DNA of 7,938 nt from Prevotellaceae bacterium UBA1787 (GCA_002315195.1 DCGD01000122.1:19326-27263); one strand, 5' to 3'. Positions 1 through 6,986 are shown, numbered from the stretch's first letter. The notes: generated by a model not told the origin, from the sequence alone. A program made the numbers and translations.

Positions 1-2
1 TG

Positions 3-314
3 CTTCAATTTGGTGAAGGCGAAATGTATAATGCCAACTCTTCCAATGATTCCTTTGACAATGCGCCCAAAGGTGGTATGGGCAACAATCATCCCGGTAC
101 TGTAAAAGATGTGAAGAAGGTGGAAGAACCTTTGGATTTATTCAGTTCTGTGAATGTTTCAACTCCCGCTTCTGTTCCCCATGATGCGATATCTCCTCAG
201 GAAACGTCTAATGGCATTATAAAAAATCTTTATAATGTGCGTCAGCGTGAGATTAAGGAAATTCGTATTTTTTACGATGACGGAACTTATGAATCTTTCG
301 TGAAACATTCATGA
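3..314 (+). CDS. C-terminal part of an unrecognised protein (5' end outside the window)
   Basis: The frame is open from the left edge and stops at TGA 312-314, so this is probably the tail of a longer protein. An ATG at 24 is available but nothing marks it as the true start: there is no promoter box or leader before it. The visible 103 residues begin LQFGEGEMYNAN. A polar, Asn/Ser/Gly/Pro-rich stretch that looks like a flexible linker runs for about 75 residues. The last ~25 residues are charged and look folded, ending in a beta-rich segment (IKEIRIFYDDGTYESFVK). I see no signal peptide, membrane segment or catalytic motif. I do not recognise the family and assign no function. Coding status is supported by the uninterrupted frame and the protein-like C-terminus. 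The next gene converges on it from the right, about 650 bp away. Confidence 0.6.
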   Translation, partial: LQFGEGEMYNANSSNDSFDNAPKGGMGNNHPGTVKDVKKVEEPLDLFSSVNVSTPASVPHDAISPQETSNGIIKNLYNVRQREIKEIRIFYDDGTYESFVKHS

Positions 315-429
315 GGTTCCATAAATGCGGATGGTGTAACGATGTCAGGTTTCATGGTGTTTTTTATCATTGTTCAGCTTTCTACGGTCCGTTTACAGTT
401 GCAGGCATAGGGGGCGGCAAGTGACTTTC

Positions 430-447
430 TTTGGCTTTGGCTTTGGC
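430..447. repeat. Short tandem repeat, TTTGGC x3
   Basis: Three exact head-to-tail copies of the hexamer TTTGGC occupy 430-447. The last copy runs into the left arm (443-450) of an inverted repeat TTGGCATT/AATGCCAA. No function can be assigned. Copy number could vary by replication slippage. Confidence 0.7.
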
Positions 448-499
448 ATTTCTCATAGAGCATAAGACAATGCCAATGGGGCAAGATGCCACTTATCAG

Positions 500-529
500 T
501 TTTGACGTTCTTTATTAATGATGTCAAAA
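500..529 (+). terminator. Possible hairpin, weak terminator candidate for the left-hand gene
   Basis: TTTTGACGT (500-508) pairs with ATGTCAAAA (521-529), nine pairs including one G-T, around a 12-base loop. With A/T at the outer ends it could act as a bidirectional terminator (U-tract supplied by the stem). It lies about 185 bp past the stop at 314, which is far, and the stem is AT-rich, so the assignment is tentative. Confidence 0.25.
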
Positions 530-895
530 TGCTAAAGTTGGGTTAATGAAACCTTTCTTTACCATCCTCTTGAAGGAAGCGCAAGGAGGCTTATGCTTGC
601 CTATTTTCCGTTTTGCCATAGCCTGCGTTTGCTGATGATCGTTACCGCAAATATGCTTTTTTCACAGTTTTGTGCTTGATGGCAATATGATAGGATGCGC
701 ATTGTTTTTTCAAGCCAGGGCAGGCAAAGGGCTTCTTTGAGGTTGTATTGGAATAGGTCACATTGAATTGACCTTAGAGTGAAACCAAATTCGTGTTCCA
801 ATGTTGAAAAATGGAATTGCCTGCTTGCCGAAACGGGCAGGAATGGTAGAAAAGCGGCGGTGTGTAGGTTTATGAATGGTTTGGTGTTGAAACGA

Positions 896-932
896 ACGAA
901 GGTGAAGGATTCTGTTCGTCCTTCACCTTCGT
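896..932 (-). terminator. Strong hairpin terminator after the phosphodiesterase gene
   Basis: A perfect 14-bp stem is formed by 896-909 (ACGAAGGTGAAGGA) and 919-932 (TCCTTCACCTTCGT) with a 9-base loop (910-918). It lies 33 bp beyond the minus-strand stop at 966-968. Read on the minus strand the stem is followed by T-rich sequence (TCGTTTC) rather than a clean T-run. The position, perfect pairing and short distance to the stop make it the likely transcription end of the minus-strand gene. It may also block read-through from the left. Confidence 0.75.
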
Positions 933-965
933 GTTTGTTGGAAATGGGTTTGAAAGTTCAATGAC

Positions 966-1727
966 TTATTTTCCCATCATTGTCTTTAGTACTTCAGGTT
1001 CGTTGGTTGTGATGTAGTCCACCTTTTTATCCAAGAAGAATTTGAGGTTTTCTTTGCCGTCGACTGTCCATACGTTGATTTTCAATCCTAATTGTCGGCA
1101 ACCTTCAATCCATTCGGGGTGATTTGAAAGGAACACCCATTCATTGTAATCGACGCCGGTGAGGTTGGCTGCTTTGATTTGTGCCGGGCTCAGATCACCG
1201 CTCAGGTAGTAAACAGGGGTATTGGTGGGCGTTTTTTCTCTTAGGCGGAGACATGCGGCGTAACTGAACGCAATGTAGTCAACGCGTTTTTCCAATTTAT
1301 GTTTTTTGACAAGTTCCACGGCTTTGTCAACGCAGATGTTCTGACGCAGAAGGTCTTGGTGTGTCTTGATTTCGATAACCAAACGTGCTTTTCCTTGTTT
1401 TGCTACTTTGAGATACTCGTCAAGGGTAGGCATTTTTTCTCCATTTGCGAGTGTAAGGTCTTTAACTTCCGCATAAGTTGCCTTTTCAAGCGTTACCCCC
1501 TTGAAAGTTGGATCGTGATTTACCATTAATACGTTGTCGGAAGTTATCCATACATCGATTTCAGACCCCCAGCAGCCAATGCGGTCGGCATTGCGGTAGG
1601 CTGCCAAACTGTTTTGGGCGGAACCGTCTGTTTTCCAGTAACCTCTGTGAGCTACTATTTCGGTATCCGCCAATGCTACAATATGAAAGGTCATAATAGC
1701 AAATCCCAATAAAAAGAGTTTTTTCAT
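966..1727 (-). CDS. Exported glycerophosphodiester phosphodiesterase (GP-PDE/GDPD family)
   Basis: A 253-residue protein of the TIM-barrel GDPD family, which hydrolyses glycerophosphodiesters (deacylated phospholipids) to glycerol-3-phosphate and an alcohol. Residues 1-20 form a signal peptide (MKKLFLLGFAIM..., predicted cut after ALA at 18-20), so it should act in the periplasm. Family motifs are intact: catalytic H27-R28-G29, metal ligands E56 and D58 in SEIDVW, second catalytic H71 in NHDP, E119 and K121 in VIEIKT, and NVWTVD near the C-terminus. Length is normal for the single-domain family. The ATG at 1725-1727 gives a good signal peptide. Its own promoter (1761-1792) separates it from the upstream glycosyltransferase gene, 124 bp away, and a strong hairpin follows the stop. 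The family is clear. Substrate preference cannot be read from the sequence, and some family members have other phosphodiester substrates. Confidence 0.93.
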   Translation of the reverse strand: MKKLFLLGFAIMTFHIVALADTEIVAHRGYWKTDGSAQNSLAAYRNADRIGCWGSEIDVWITSDNVLMVNHDPTFKGVTLEKATYAEVKDLTLANGEKMPTLDEYLKVAKQGKARLVIEIKTHQDLLRQNICVDKAVELVKKHKLEKRVDYIAFSYAACLRLREKTPTNTPVYYLSGDLSPAQIKAANLTGVDYNEWVFLSNHPEWIEGCRQLGLKINVWTVDGKENLKFFLDKKVDYITTNEPEVLKTMMGK

Positions 1728-1760
1728 GATATAGAAATATTATTTAATTGAATAATTACG

Positions 1761-1792
1761 CAAAAGTAACGATAAAGGTTTGATTTTCCAAC
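1761..1792 (-). promoter_or_regulatory. Bacteroides-type promoter for the phosphodiesterase gene
   Basis: On the minus strand the -7 box TACTTTTG (plus-strand CAAAAGTA, 1761-1768) matches TAnnTTTG exactly. GTTG (plus-strand CAAC, 1789-1792) stands in for the -33 TTTG box with 20 bases between. Transcription would begin near 1755, giving a leader of about 28 bases before the ATG at 1727. The leader is AT-rich without a Shine-Dalgarno sequence, as is usual in this phylum. Confidence 0.75.
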
Positions 1793-1851
1793 GTATTGAT
1801 TGATTATTTTTATGTCTTTATGATTGAATGATGAGCGGGCTGATGGCTTTT

Positions 1852-3018
1852 CTAAAATCCTCTCATCAGTTTGCGTCGGTTTATTTGGCTTAAAATTTTG
1901 TAAATCAGGTCATAGATTGGCTGTGTCAGCGCAAAGAAAGGATAGAGGTATATGCAGTTGTTTTCATCAAATTTTTTGGAAGAATTTGATAGCAAAAGAA
2001 AACCAATGACTATTTCCATGAGGAATGAAATGATGATGACAAGTATGCCCAAGTCAAATTGGTTGTTCCAAAAAATCTTGCCCAGTAAAATGCCGCTTAT
2101 GATAGTGGTTATGAAAACAAGATGCGCCATGTTCCATTTGAAACATTCAAAATGTCCGTGAAAACTCAGGAAATTCGTTATTCCTGCCTGCATCATCTGT
2201 TTTTGGTGCCAACGTTGATTGGTGTTTGGATTGAGTTGTATCATTTTTGCCCGGGGATCGGTGACGATGGCGGTATTATTCTTACGAGCGGTGTTGTCAA
2301 CAAACAAAATGTCTTCTCCTCCCAACAAATCGAGCATGGTTGAGAATCCCTTGCTGTCTTCAAAATGGCTGCGCCTGATGGCAAGGTTGGTTTCGTCTCC
2401 TCCGACTGCCCGACCGTCTTTTGCCGCGCGGAAGAAGCGCAACTGCTGAATCATTCTTTTCAATCTTCTGCGATTGTTCTTGATGCTGTGGTTGTTTTGG
2501 TAGTTGCTGTAACCTAATACCATGTCAACATTTGGTCCGAAAGCTTTGGCCATGGCTGAAAGCCATTGTTTGGAGGCGGGTCTGCAGTCGCTTTTTGTCA
2601 AGACAATCCATTCTCCTTTTGCAGCCTTGACTCCCAATGTGATCCCTAATTTGGACTTGCTGATGTATTTGGCGGAAAAGGGAATGAAAGTGTGTTTGAT
2701 GCTTTTATGCAAGTTCTTGATGCGTTTAATAGCATCAGGTGTATCATCCGTCGAGGCTTCATCTACTATGATTATTTCAAAATTAGGATAATCCTGCTGT
2801 ATGATGTCGTTGATGTTTTGCTCAAGATATCGTGCTTGATTGTTTGTGGTGACAATTACGGAAATCAATGGTTTCTCCACATTGTCACTTGTCTTTTTAT
2901 GCTTGTTCGTATCGGGAAATGCAAAGATTCTCAGGCGTGTAAGAATATGAATGATGAGGGATGACGCAAAGATTGTTCCGAGAACGAGTGCTGTGGTATC
3001 ATTTAAGAGGTTTGTCAT
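1852..3018 (-). CDS. Membrane-anchored family 2 glycosyltransferase
   Basis: A 388-residue GT2 (GT-A fold) enzyme that should transfer a sugar from a nucleotide-sugar donor on the cytoplasmic face of the inner membrane. An N-terminal membrane anchor spans about residues 9-30. The catalytic domain starts at PLISVIVTTNN (50-60). It continues with the nucleotide-binding IIVDEASTDDT (83-93), a DxD-like TKSDCRP (141-147), GGDETNLAIRRS (206-217), the acidic GGEDILF (233-239, probable catalytic base) and a QRW signature at 268-270 (QRWHQK). Three further membrane segments follow at about 298-317, 325-346 and 358-380. This layout resembles processive or lipid-linked GT2 enzymes, but the sugar and acceptor cannot be told. 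The ATG (3016-3018) lies 15 bp after the stop of the RNA methyltransferase gene, so the two are almost certainly cotranscribed. There is no Shine-Dalgarno sequence. I see no hairpin after its stop. Confidence 0.9.
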   Translation of the reverse strand: MTNLLNDTTALVLGTIFASSLIIHILTRLRIFAFPDTNKHKKTSDNVEKPLISVIVTTNNQARYLEQNINDIIQQDYPNFEIIIVDEASTDDTPDAIKRIKNLHKSIKHTFIPFSAKYISKSKLGITLGVKAAKGEWIVLTKSDCRPASKQWLSAMAKAFGPNVDMVLGYSNYQNNHSIKNNRRRLKRMIQQLRFFRAAKDGRAVGGDETNLAIRRSHFEDSKGFSTMLDLLGGEDILFVDNTARKNNTAIVTDPRAKMIQLNPNTNQRWHQKQMMQAGITNFLSFHGHFECFKWNMAHLVFITTIISGILLGKIFWNNQFDLGILVIIISFLMEIVIGFLLLSNSSKKFDENNCIYLYPFFALTQPIYDLIYKILSQINRRKLMRGF

Positions 3019-3033
3019 TGTCTTGGTGTGGGG

Positions 3034-3807
3034 TTAATTGTGGGATATGTATGTTCTGCGTCTGAATTCTGCGCATGTTATGGCGGTTGCGATAGAGACG
3101 TTTAAACTTTCAACTTTTTCTTTATTGGGTGGGAAACTGGGGATGTAAAGTTTGTGACTGATGAATTTCTCAAGTTTTGGACTGATCCCCCTTCCTTCGT
3201 TTCCCATTACGACTATTCCGAATGAAGACAATTCCTGGCGGTATATGTCTTTTCCGTCAAGAAAGGTTCCGTAAATGGGAACGTCATTGTCATGGGTGGA
3301 CAGAAAGGCCGCTAAATCGGTATAATGGATGTTTACGCGGGCAAGTGCCCCCATACCGGCTTGTACTGTTTTGGGACTGAAGGCGTCGGCTGTGTTCAAA
3401 GAGCAAATGATGTATTCTATGCCGAACCAATCCGCCAGTCTGATGATGGTTCCAAGGTTTCCTGGATCTTGTATCTCATCGAGTGCCAGGACGAGGTTTT
3501 TTTGGGCGGTTGAAGGAGTCAACGCTTTTGTTTTTGGCTTTTCGAAAACAGCCAGTACCTGTTGGGGCGTGGTCAAAAGGCTGATACGTTCAAGTTCACT
3601 TGTGGTGACCTTTTCCATTATGTCCGCTTTTATGCACTTGTGACCTGAAAACCATTCCTCCGTCCCTGCAAGGTATCGACAATGAAAGGAAGGTAGCATT
3701 TCACCAATGATCTTGGGTCCTTCCGCCACAAAAAGATGAGACTCATCCCTATGTTTTTTCTGATTTAGGGCGTGGATTGTCTTTATGCGATTTTTACTTA
3801 GCGCCAT
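3034..3807 (-). CDS. SpoU/TrmH-family (SPOUT) RNA 2'-O-methyltransferase
   Basis: A 257-residue enzyme of the SpoU/TrmH class, which methylates a ribose 2'-OH in rRNA or tRNA using S-adenosylmethionine bound in a trefoil knot. The N-terminal ~95 residues form the substrate-binding domain (LFVAEGPKIIGEML at 25-38). Motif 1 is LDEIQDPGNLGTIIRLADWF (109-128), with N117 and the catalytic R123. Motif 2 is MGNEGRGIS (201-209). Motif 3 is VESLNVSIA (232-240). All three are intact and the length matches two-domain RlmB/TsnR-like members. Target nucleotide is not deducible, so I give no symbol. The ATG at 3805-3807 follows an A-rich leader. It is the first gene of a unit with the downstream glycosyltransferase and diverges from the tamL-like gene. 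The functional link with the glycosyltransferase is unclear; it may be shared transcription only. Confidence 0.93.
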   Translation of the reverse strand: MALSKNRIKTIHALNQKKHRDESHLFVAEGPKIIGEMLPSFHCRYLAGTEEWFSGHKCIKADIMEKVTTSELERISLLTTPQQVLAVFEKPKTKALTPSTAQKNLVLALDEIQDPGNLGTIIRLADWFGIEYIICSLNTADAFSPKTVQAGMGALARVNIHYTDLAAFLSTHDNDVPIYGTFLDGKDIYRQELSSFGIVVMGNEGRGISPKLEKFISHKLYIPSFPPNKEKVESLNVSIATAITCAEFRRRTYISHN

Positions 3808-4029
3808 TTTTCAATTTGGTTCAATTATATGAATTAGGAATAATTTCTTCCATGGTGACCATTCTGTTCAATGATTTGGTCTTGATTTTGCAACTTGCGA
3901 AATTTCATTTGGTTGCGGTGTATGGATTGTTTCCTTTCTGGGTTTTCATTCTACTTAATACTTATCTCAATATCGTTTCTGTCTCAATTGATGGAATTCA
4001 CCTTTTTTATTTTTCTTCTAAATTTTACG

Positions 4030-4037
4030 CAAATCTA
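4030..4037 (-). promoter_or_regulatory. Candidate -7 box for the RNA methyltransferase/glycosyltransferase unit
   Basis: On the minus strand TAGATTTG (plus-strand CAAATCTA) fits TAnnTTTG and is the only such match on this strand between 3808 and 4085. I see no good -33 TTTG at the usual distance. The implied leader of about 215 bases is long, so this is tentative. The box overlaps the left arm of an 8-bp inverted repeat. Confidence 0.35.
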
Positions 4038-4042
4038 CAAAG

Positions 4043-4068
4043 TATATTTGAGAAAGGTCTTATCTTTG
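4043..4068 (+). promoter_or_regulatory. Two candidate -7 boxes for the tamL-like gene
   Basis: TATATTTG (4043-4050) and TATCTTTG (4061-4068) both match TAnnTTTG on the plus strand, 18 bases apart. The first would start transcription near 4056, about 30 bases before the TTG codon. The second would start near 4074, leaving a leader of only about a dozen bases. Neither has a clear -33 TTTG at 19-21 bases. The first gives the more normal leader. Confidence 0.5.
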
Positions 4069-4085
4069 CGCTAAAATTTGCGTGA

Positions 4086-6401
4086 TTGGAAAATAAAAAA
4101 TGTTCTCCATGGCTGTTGTGCGGCTTTTACCTGGCTGCAATGGCATTGTTAACTTGTTGTTCTTCACAGAAATTCATACCTGAAGGACAGCGGGTGCTTT
4201 CTTCCGTTCATCTGAAATCAGAATCCAAGGACATAGATTTATCTCAGTACCGCGGTTATGTCAAACAGGAACCGAATGCCCGTTGGTTCAGTTTGCTGAA
4301 AGTGCCATTGGGGATTTATTGCCTGTCTGGTCGGGATAGTACGGATGCTCTCAATCGTTTTTTCAGAAAAATTGGTGAAGCGCCGGTTTTGTTCGACAAG
4401 GAAAGGATGGTAGGTTCTTCCAATGCCATACGTTTGGCAATGGAGAATAGGGGATATTTGCATGCCGAAGTCAAGCCGCGGGTGGAAGAAACGGGCAAAA
4501 GAAAAGTCGGGGTGGATTTCATGTTGAAGCCGGGTAGTCTGTACAGGATCAGAACGCTCGACATGGTGGCGGATGACAGGTGTATAGACTCTATCCTCAG
4601 GGCACATGAAAGTGAAAGTCTATTGAAAATCAACATGCCTTGCGACGCCGGCATTTTGGACAGTGAACGCGAACGGATAGTTTCCCTCTTGCATAAAGAA
4701 GGCTATTACAAGGTGTTGAAAAATTTCATGTCATTTGAATTGGATTCGGTCAATGGACCTGAAATGATGGACTTGACTTTGTATTTCGAGGGCAAGACCG
4801 TGTCGCGCGATACTTCGTCGATATACAATCGTTTTCGCATTCGTGATGTGATTGTTAACTTGAATGATGAAAACAAGCAAGATGGAGAAAAAACGGATAC
4901 GATGAGTTATAAAGGCTTGAAGTTGTGCTATAAAGGACATCATCAAATTCGTCCTTCGGTGATTTCTGAACAGTTGGTATTGAGGCCGGGTTGTATTTAT
5001 AATGAAGAACAAGTGCAGACCAGTTATAGGAACCTAAACAATTTGCAAGTGTTGCGCTATTCTGTCATCAGGTTTGAAGAGGTTGACAGTGCCGCCTTGG
5101 ACATGCAGGTAACGCTTCATACGGGGAAGATCAACAGTCTTTCAGCGGAATTGGAAGGCACCAATACTTCCGGTGATTTGGGAGTGGCTTCTTCCGTGAC
5201 TTTTTCCAACAAAAACATTTTCAGGGGTTCAGAAGTTTGGACAACAAAACTTAAGGGTGCGTTTGAGGCCATCACCGGGCTTGAAGGCTATAATGACCAA
5301 AATTTCTTTGAAATATCGGCCGAAACACATTTGAGTTTTCCTCGTTTCATTTTGCCTTTCGTTCGTCAAGATAATTTCAATAATGGCGGTAGTTCGGAAT
5401 TGACAGTCCAGTACGATTCTCAAAATCGCCCTGAATTTCATCGGCGTGTCTTGACGGGCGCTTGGAGCTATCGCTGGCTGCCTGCGGATAAGCGCTTTCA
5501 GAACAAACTGGATGTATTGAGCATGAATTATGTATTCATGCCGTGGATTTCAGAAACATTCAGAAAGGAATATTTGGAGAATGAGCATAGTCGTTCTTCC
5601 ATCATCCGTTACAGTTACGAAAATTTGTTCATCGTCAATGCTGCTTATAATGTTATTTTCAATTCTTCAGGAATGGCTTTGACAAGCGGAAACAGTGATC
5701 GTAGAAATACTTATCAGATAAAGCTCGGAATTGAGTCGGCCGGAAATGTCCTTTATCTTTTGGCGAATGCGTTTCAGTCCAAAAAGAACTCAACGGGTGC
5801 ATTTCAGTTGTTTAACGTCGCTTTTGCTCAGTATGTTAAGTTTGATTTGGACTATTCACGCAGTATTGCCATCGATGCAAGAAACTCATTCGCGTTTCAT
5901 GGAGCATTTGGGCTGGCTGTCCCATACGGCAATGCCACCATCGTGCCGTTTGAAAAAACGTATTTTGCGGGTGGTCCGAATAGCATTCGTGGTTGGTCAG
6001 TTCGTCAATTGGGACCGGGAGGCTATGTAGGAAAAGACGGAAAAGTGGATTTCCTGAATCAAACTGGAAATATGAAGCTGTTGTTCAACATGGAATGGCG
6101 CACGCATCTGTTTTGGAAAGCAGGAGGAGCGTTTTTTGTGGATGCCGGCAATATTTGGAGCACGCGCAATTATAAGTCGCAACAGGGAGGATTGTTTAAG
6201 TTGGACTCGTTCTATAAGCAGATTGCCGTTGCTTACGGCATTGGAATACGTTTTAATTTTGACTATTTCATCTTGCGTTTTGATTGGGGTATGAAAGCCG
6301 TCAATCCTATTTATCCTTCAGGCCGTGATCATTATCCCTTGTTTCATCCGGTTTTAAAAAGGGATCTTACATTTCATTTTGCGGTAGGTCTTCCATTTTG
6401 A
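4086..6401 (+). CDS. tamL: TamL-like lipoprotein of the Omp85/BamA superfamily (outer-membrane assembly)
   Basis: A 771-residue outer-membrane protein with N-terminal POTRA-like domains (about 40-345) and a C-terminal 16-strand-type barrel of the bacterial surface antigen (D15) family (about 350-771). The Omp85 loop-6 signature appears as GGPNSIRGW (629-637), with R635 where VRGF/Y is usual. The protein ends in Phe (HFAVGLPF), as a beta-signal should. A TGA at 4083 directly precedes the TTG at 4086, so no earlier start exists. The next in-frame ATG (Met19) would destroy the signal sequence. From TTG the N-terminus reads ENKKC, a hydrophobic core, then LLTCCSS with C25 the likely lipidated residue, followed by KFIPEG. 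TamA homologues that are lipoproteins are known in Bacteroidota as TamL. They partner TamB, which is not in this window. The name rests on architecture; another Omp85 paralogue is possible. Confidence 0.87.
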   Translation: MENKKCSPWLLCGFYLAAMALLTCCSSQKFIPEGQRVLSSVHLKSESKDIDLSQYRGYVKQEPNARWFSLLKVPLGIYCLSGRDSTDALNRFFRKIGEAPVLFDKERMVGSSNAIRLAMENRGYLHAEVKPRVEETGKRKVGVDFMLKPGSLYRIRTLDMVADDRCIDSILRAHESESLLKINMPCDAGILDSERERIVSLLHKEGYYKVLKNFMSFELDSVNGPEMMDLTLYFEGKTVSRDTSSIYNRFRIRDVIVNLNDENKQDGEKTDTMSYKGLKLCYKGHHQIRPSVISEQLVLRPGCIYNEEQVQTSYRNLNNLQVLRYSVIRFEEVDSAALDMQVTLHTGKINSLSAELEGTNTSGDLGVASSVTFSNKNIFRGSEVWTTKLKGAFEAITGLEGYNDQNFFEISAETHLSFPRFILPFVRQDNFNNGGSSELTVQYDSQNRPEFHRRVLTGAWSYRWLPADKRFQNKLDVLSMNYVFMPWISETFRKEYLENEHSRSSIIRYSYENLFIVNAAYNVIFNSSGMALTSGNSDRRNTYQIKLGIESAGNVLYLLANAFQSKKNSTGAFQLFNVAFAQYVKFDLDYSRSIAIDARNSFAFHGAFGLAVPYGNATIVPFEKTYFAGGPNSIRGWSVRQLGPGGYVGKDGKVDFLNQTGNMKLLFNMEWRTHLFWKAGGAFFVDAGNIWSTRNYKSQQGGLFKLDSFYKQIAVAYGIGIRFNFDYFILRFDWGMKAVNPIYPSGRDHYPLFHPVLKRDLTFHFAVGLPF

Positions 6402-6846
6402 TTTTCCAAACGCCTTTTTGGACAATGAGGGGAATCCTAATGGTTTGCTCCGGAACGAGTTGCCCCACTTTACCGATGGTATCCATGACGTATGCGTCCT
6501 TGACTTTTAATAAAACAGTTATGGAGGAGTCGTTGTTGATTTGCAGTGCTTCTGTTTGGTTTTTTGAAATTTCTATCGTTGCGGCGCATTCCAATTGGTT
6601 GATGGCGGAAATGTCTTCTTTTTTGATATTGGAAACAAACATGTCCAACCATGCTGTGGCGCCTTCCGCGCATAAGTCTCTTGCTTTCTGATATTCGAAA
6701 TTATAAAATGCTTCTGCAAACGCTATGGCACTTTTTATCGCTTTCTCTTCGTTTGTCTTGTTTTGAGAGCAGGAAAATGGGATGGCCGTCAATAGCAGTA
6801 GCGATATTTTAGCGGTAAGACGCATGCCATTTGTAAATTGTTTCAT
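6367..6846 (-). CDS. Small lipoprotein, probable NTF2-like/DUF4878-type fold
   Basis: A 159-residue exported protein from the ATG at 6844-6846. The frame extends back to a TTG at 6897, but that adds 17 polar residues ahead of the signal. A second ATG at 6823-6825 (Met8) would also work. The N-terminus has basic residues, a hydrophobic core (ISLLLLTAIPF) and Cys26 in PFSCSQNK, a Bacteroidota-like lipobox followed by polar residues. The mature part starts with a helix (EEKAIKSAIAFAEAFYNFEY). It then has helical and strand segments ending in an IPLIVQKGVWKIKM strand pair. This helix-then-sheet order and the closing GVWKI strand resemble DUF4878/NTF2-like lipoproteins. That is a resemblance, not a proven assignment, and the function is unknown. 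Its stop lies inside the end of the tamL-like gene, a 35-bp convergent overlap. Confidence 0.82.
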   Translation of the reverse strand: MKQFTNGMRLTAKISLLLLTAIPFSCSQNKTNEEKAIKSAIAFAEAFYNFEYQKARDLCAEGATAWLDMFVSNIKKEDISAINQLECAATIEISKNQTEALQINNDSSITVLLKVKDAYVMDTIGKVGQLVPEQTIRIPLIVQKGVWKIKMEDLPQNEM

Positions 6847-6986
6847 ATATTTTCTACTATTTATTGTGTTTGTGAATAATTTCGGTTTTGAGGACAAGAT
6901 AATACTTATTGCTGCAGCTTGTTTTAATAAATATCATTATATGTTCTTAAAGAATGCCCAAGGTTTAGCCAAGTCTGATTTTCACT

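Larger units (their letters stand above)
315..895. other. Gene-free stretch, about 580 bp
   Basis: I see no credible gene on either strand. The open frames here (601-801 minus, 779-964 plus) need TTG or GTG starts, and their translations look random, rich in Cys, Trp and Arg. The second runs through the terminator hairpin of the neighbouring gene. What is present: a perfect triple TTTGGC repeat (430-447), an 8-bp inverted repeat TTGGCATT/AATGCCAA (443-450 and 469-476), and a 9-bp hairpin with one G-T pair at 500-529. There is also a 28-codon ATG frame at 593-679 preceded by AAGGAGG, for which I see no further support. Confidence 0.6.
4027..4083. repeat. Inverted repeat ACGCAAAT/ATTTGCGT framing the divergent promoters
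   Basis: ACGCAAAT (4027-4034) and ATTTGCGT (4076-4083) are perfect inverted copies 41 bases apart. Inside them CAAAG (4038-4042) and CTTTG (4064-4068) are also inverted. The arms enclose both plus-strand TAnnTTTG boxes and overlap the minus-strand one, so this could be an operator. The AT-rich background makes chance possible. Confidence 0.4.

Noticed and set aside
601..801. 66-codon minus-strand frame in the gene-free stretch
   Set aside because: It needs a TTG start, its translation is Cys/Trp-rich with no recognisable motif, and it has no promoter box or neighbouring gene to support it.
779..964. 61-codon plus-strand frame
   Set aside because: It starts at GTG, runs through the terminator hairpin of the phosphodiesterase gene, and shows no protein-like features.
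3777..4085. 102-codon hydrophobic plus-strand frame before tamL
   Set aside because: It begins inside the methyltransferase gene on the opposite strand and crosses an AT-rich promoter region. T-rich DNA naturally translates to Phe/Leu/Ile, so the hydrophobicity is not evidence of a membrane protein.
6847..6897. N-terminal extension of the small lipoprotein to the TTG at 6897
   Set aside because: It would place 17 polar residues before a normal lipoprotein signal. The ATG at 6846 gives a standard signal peptide.
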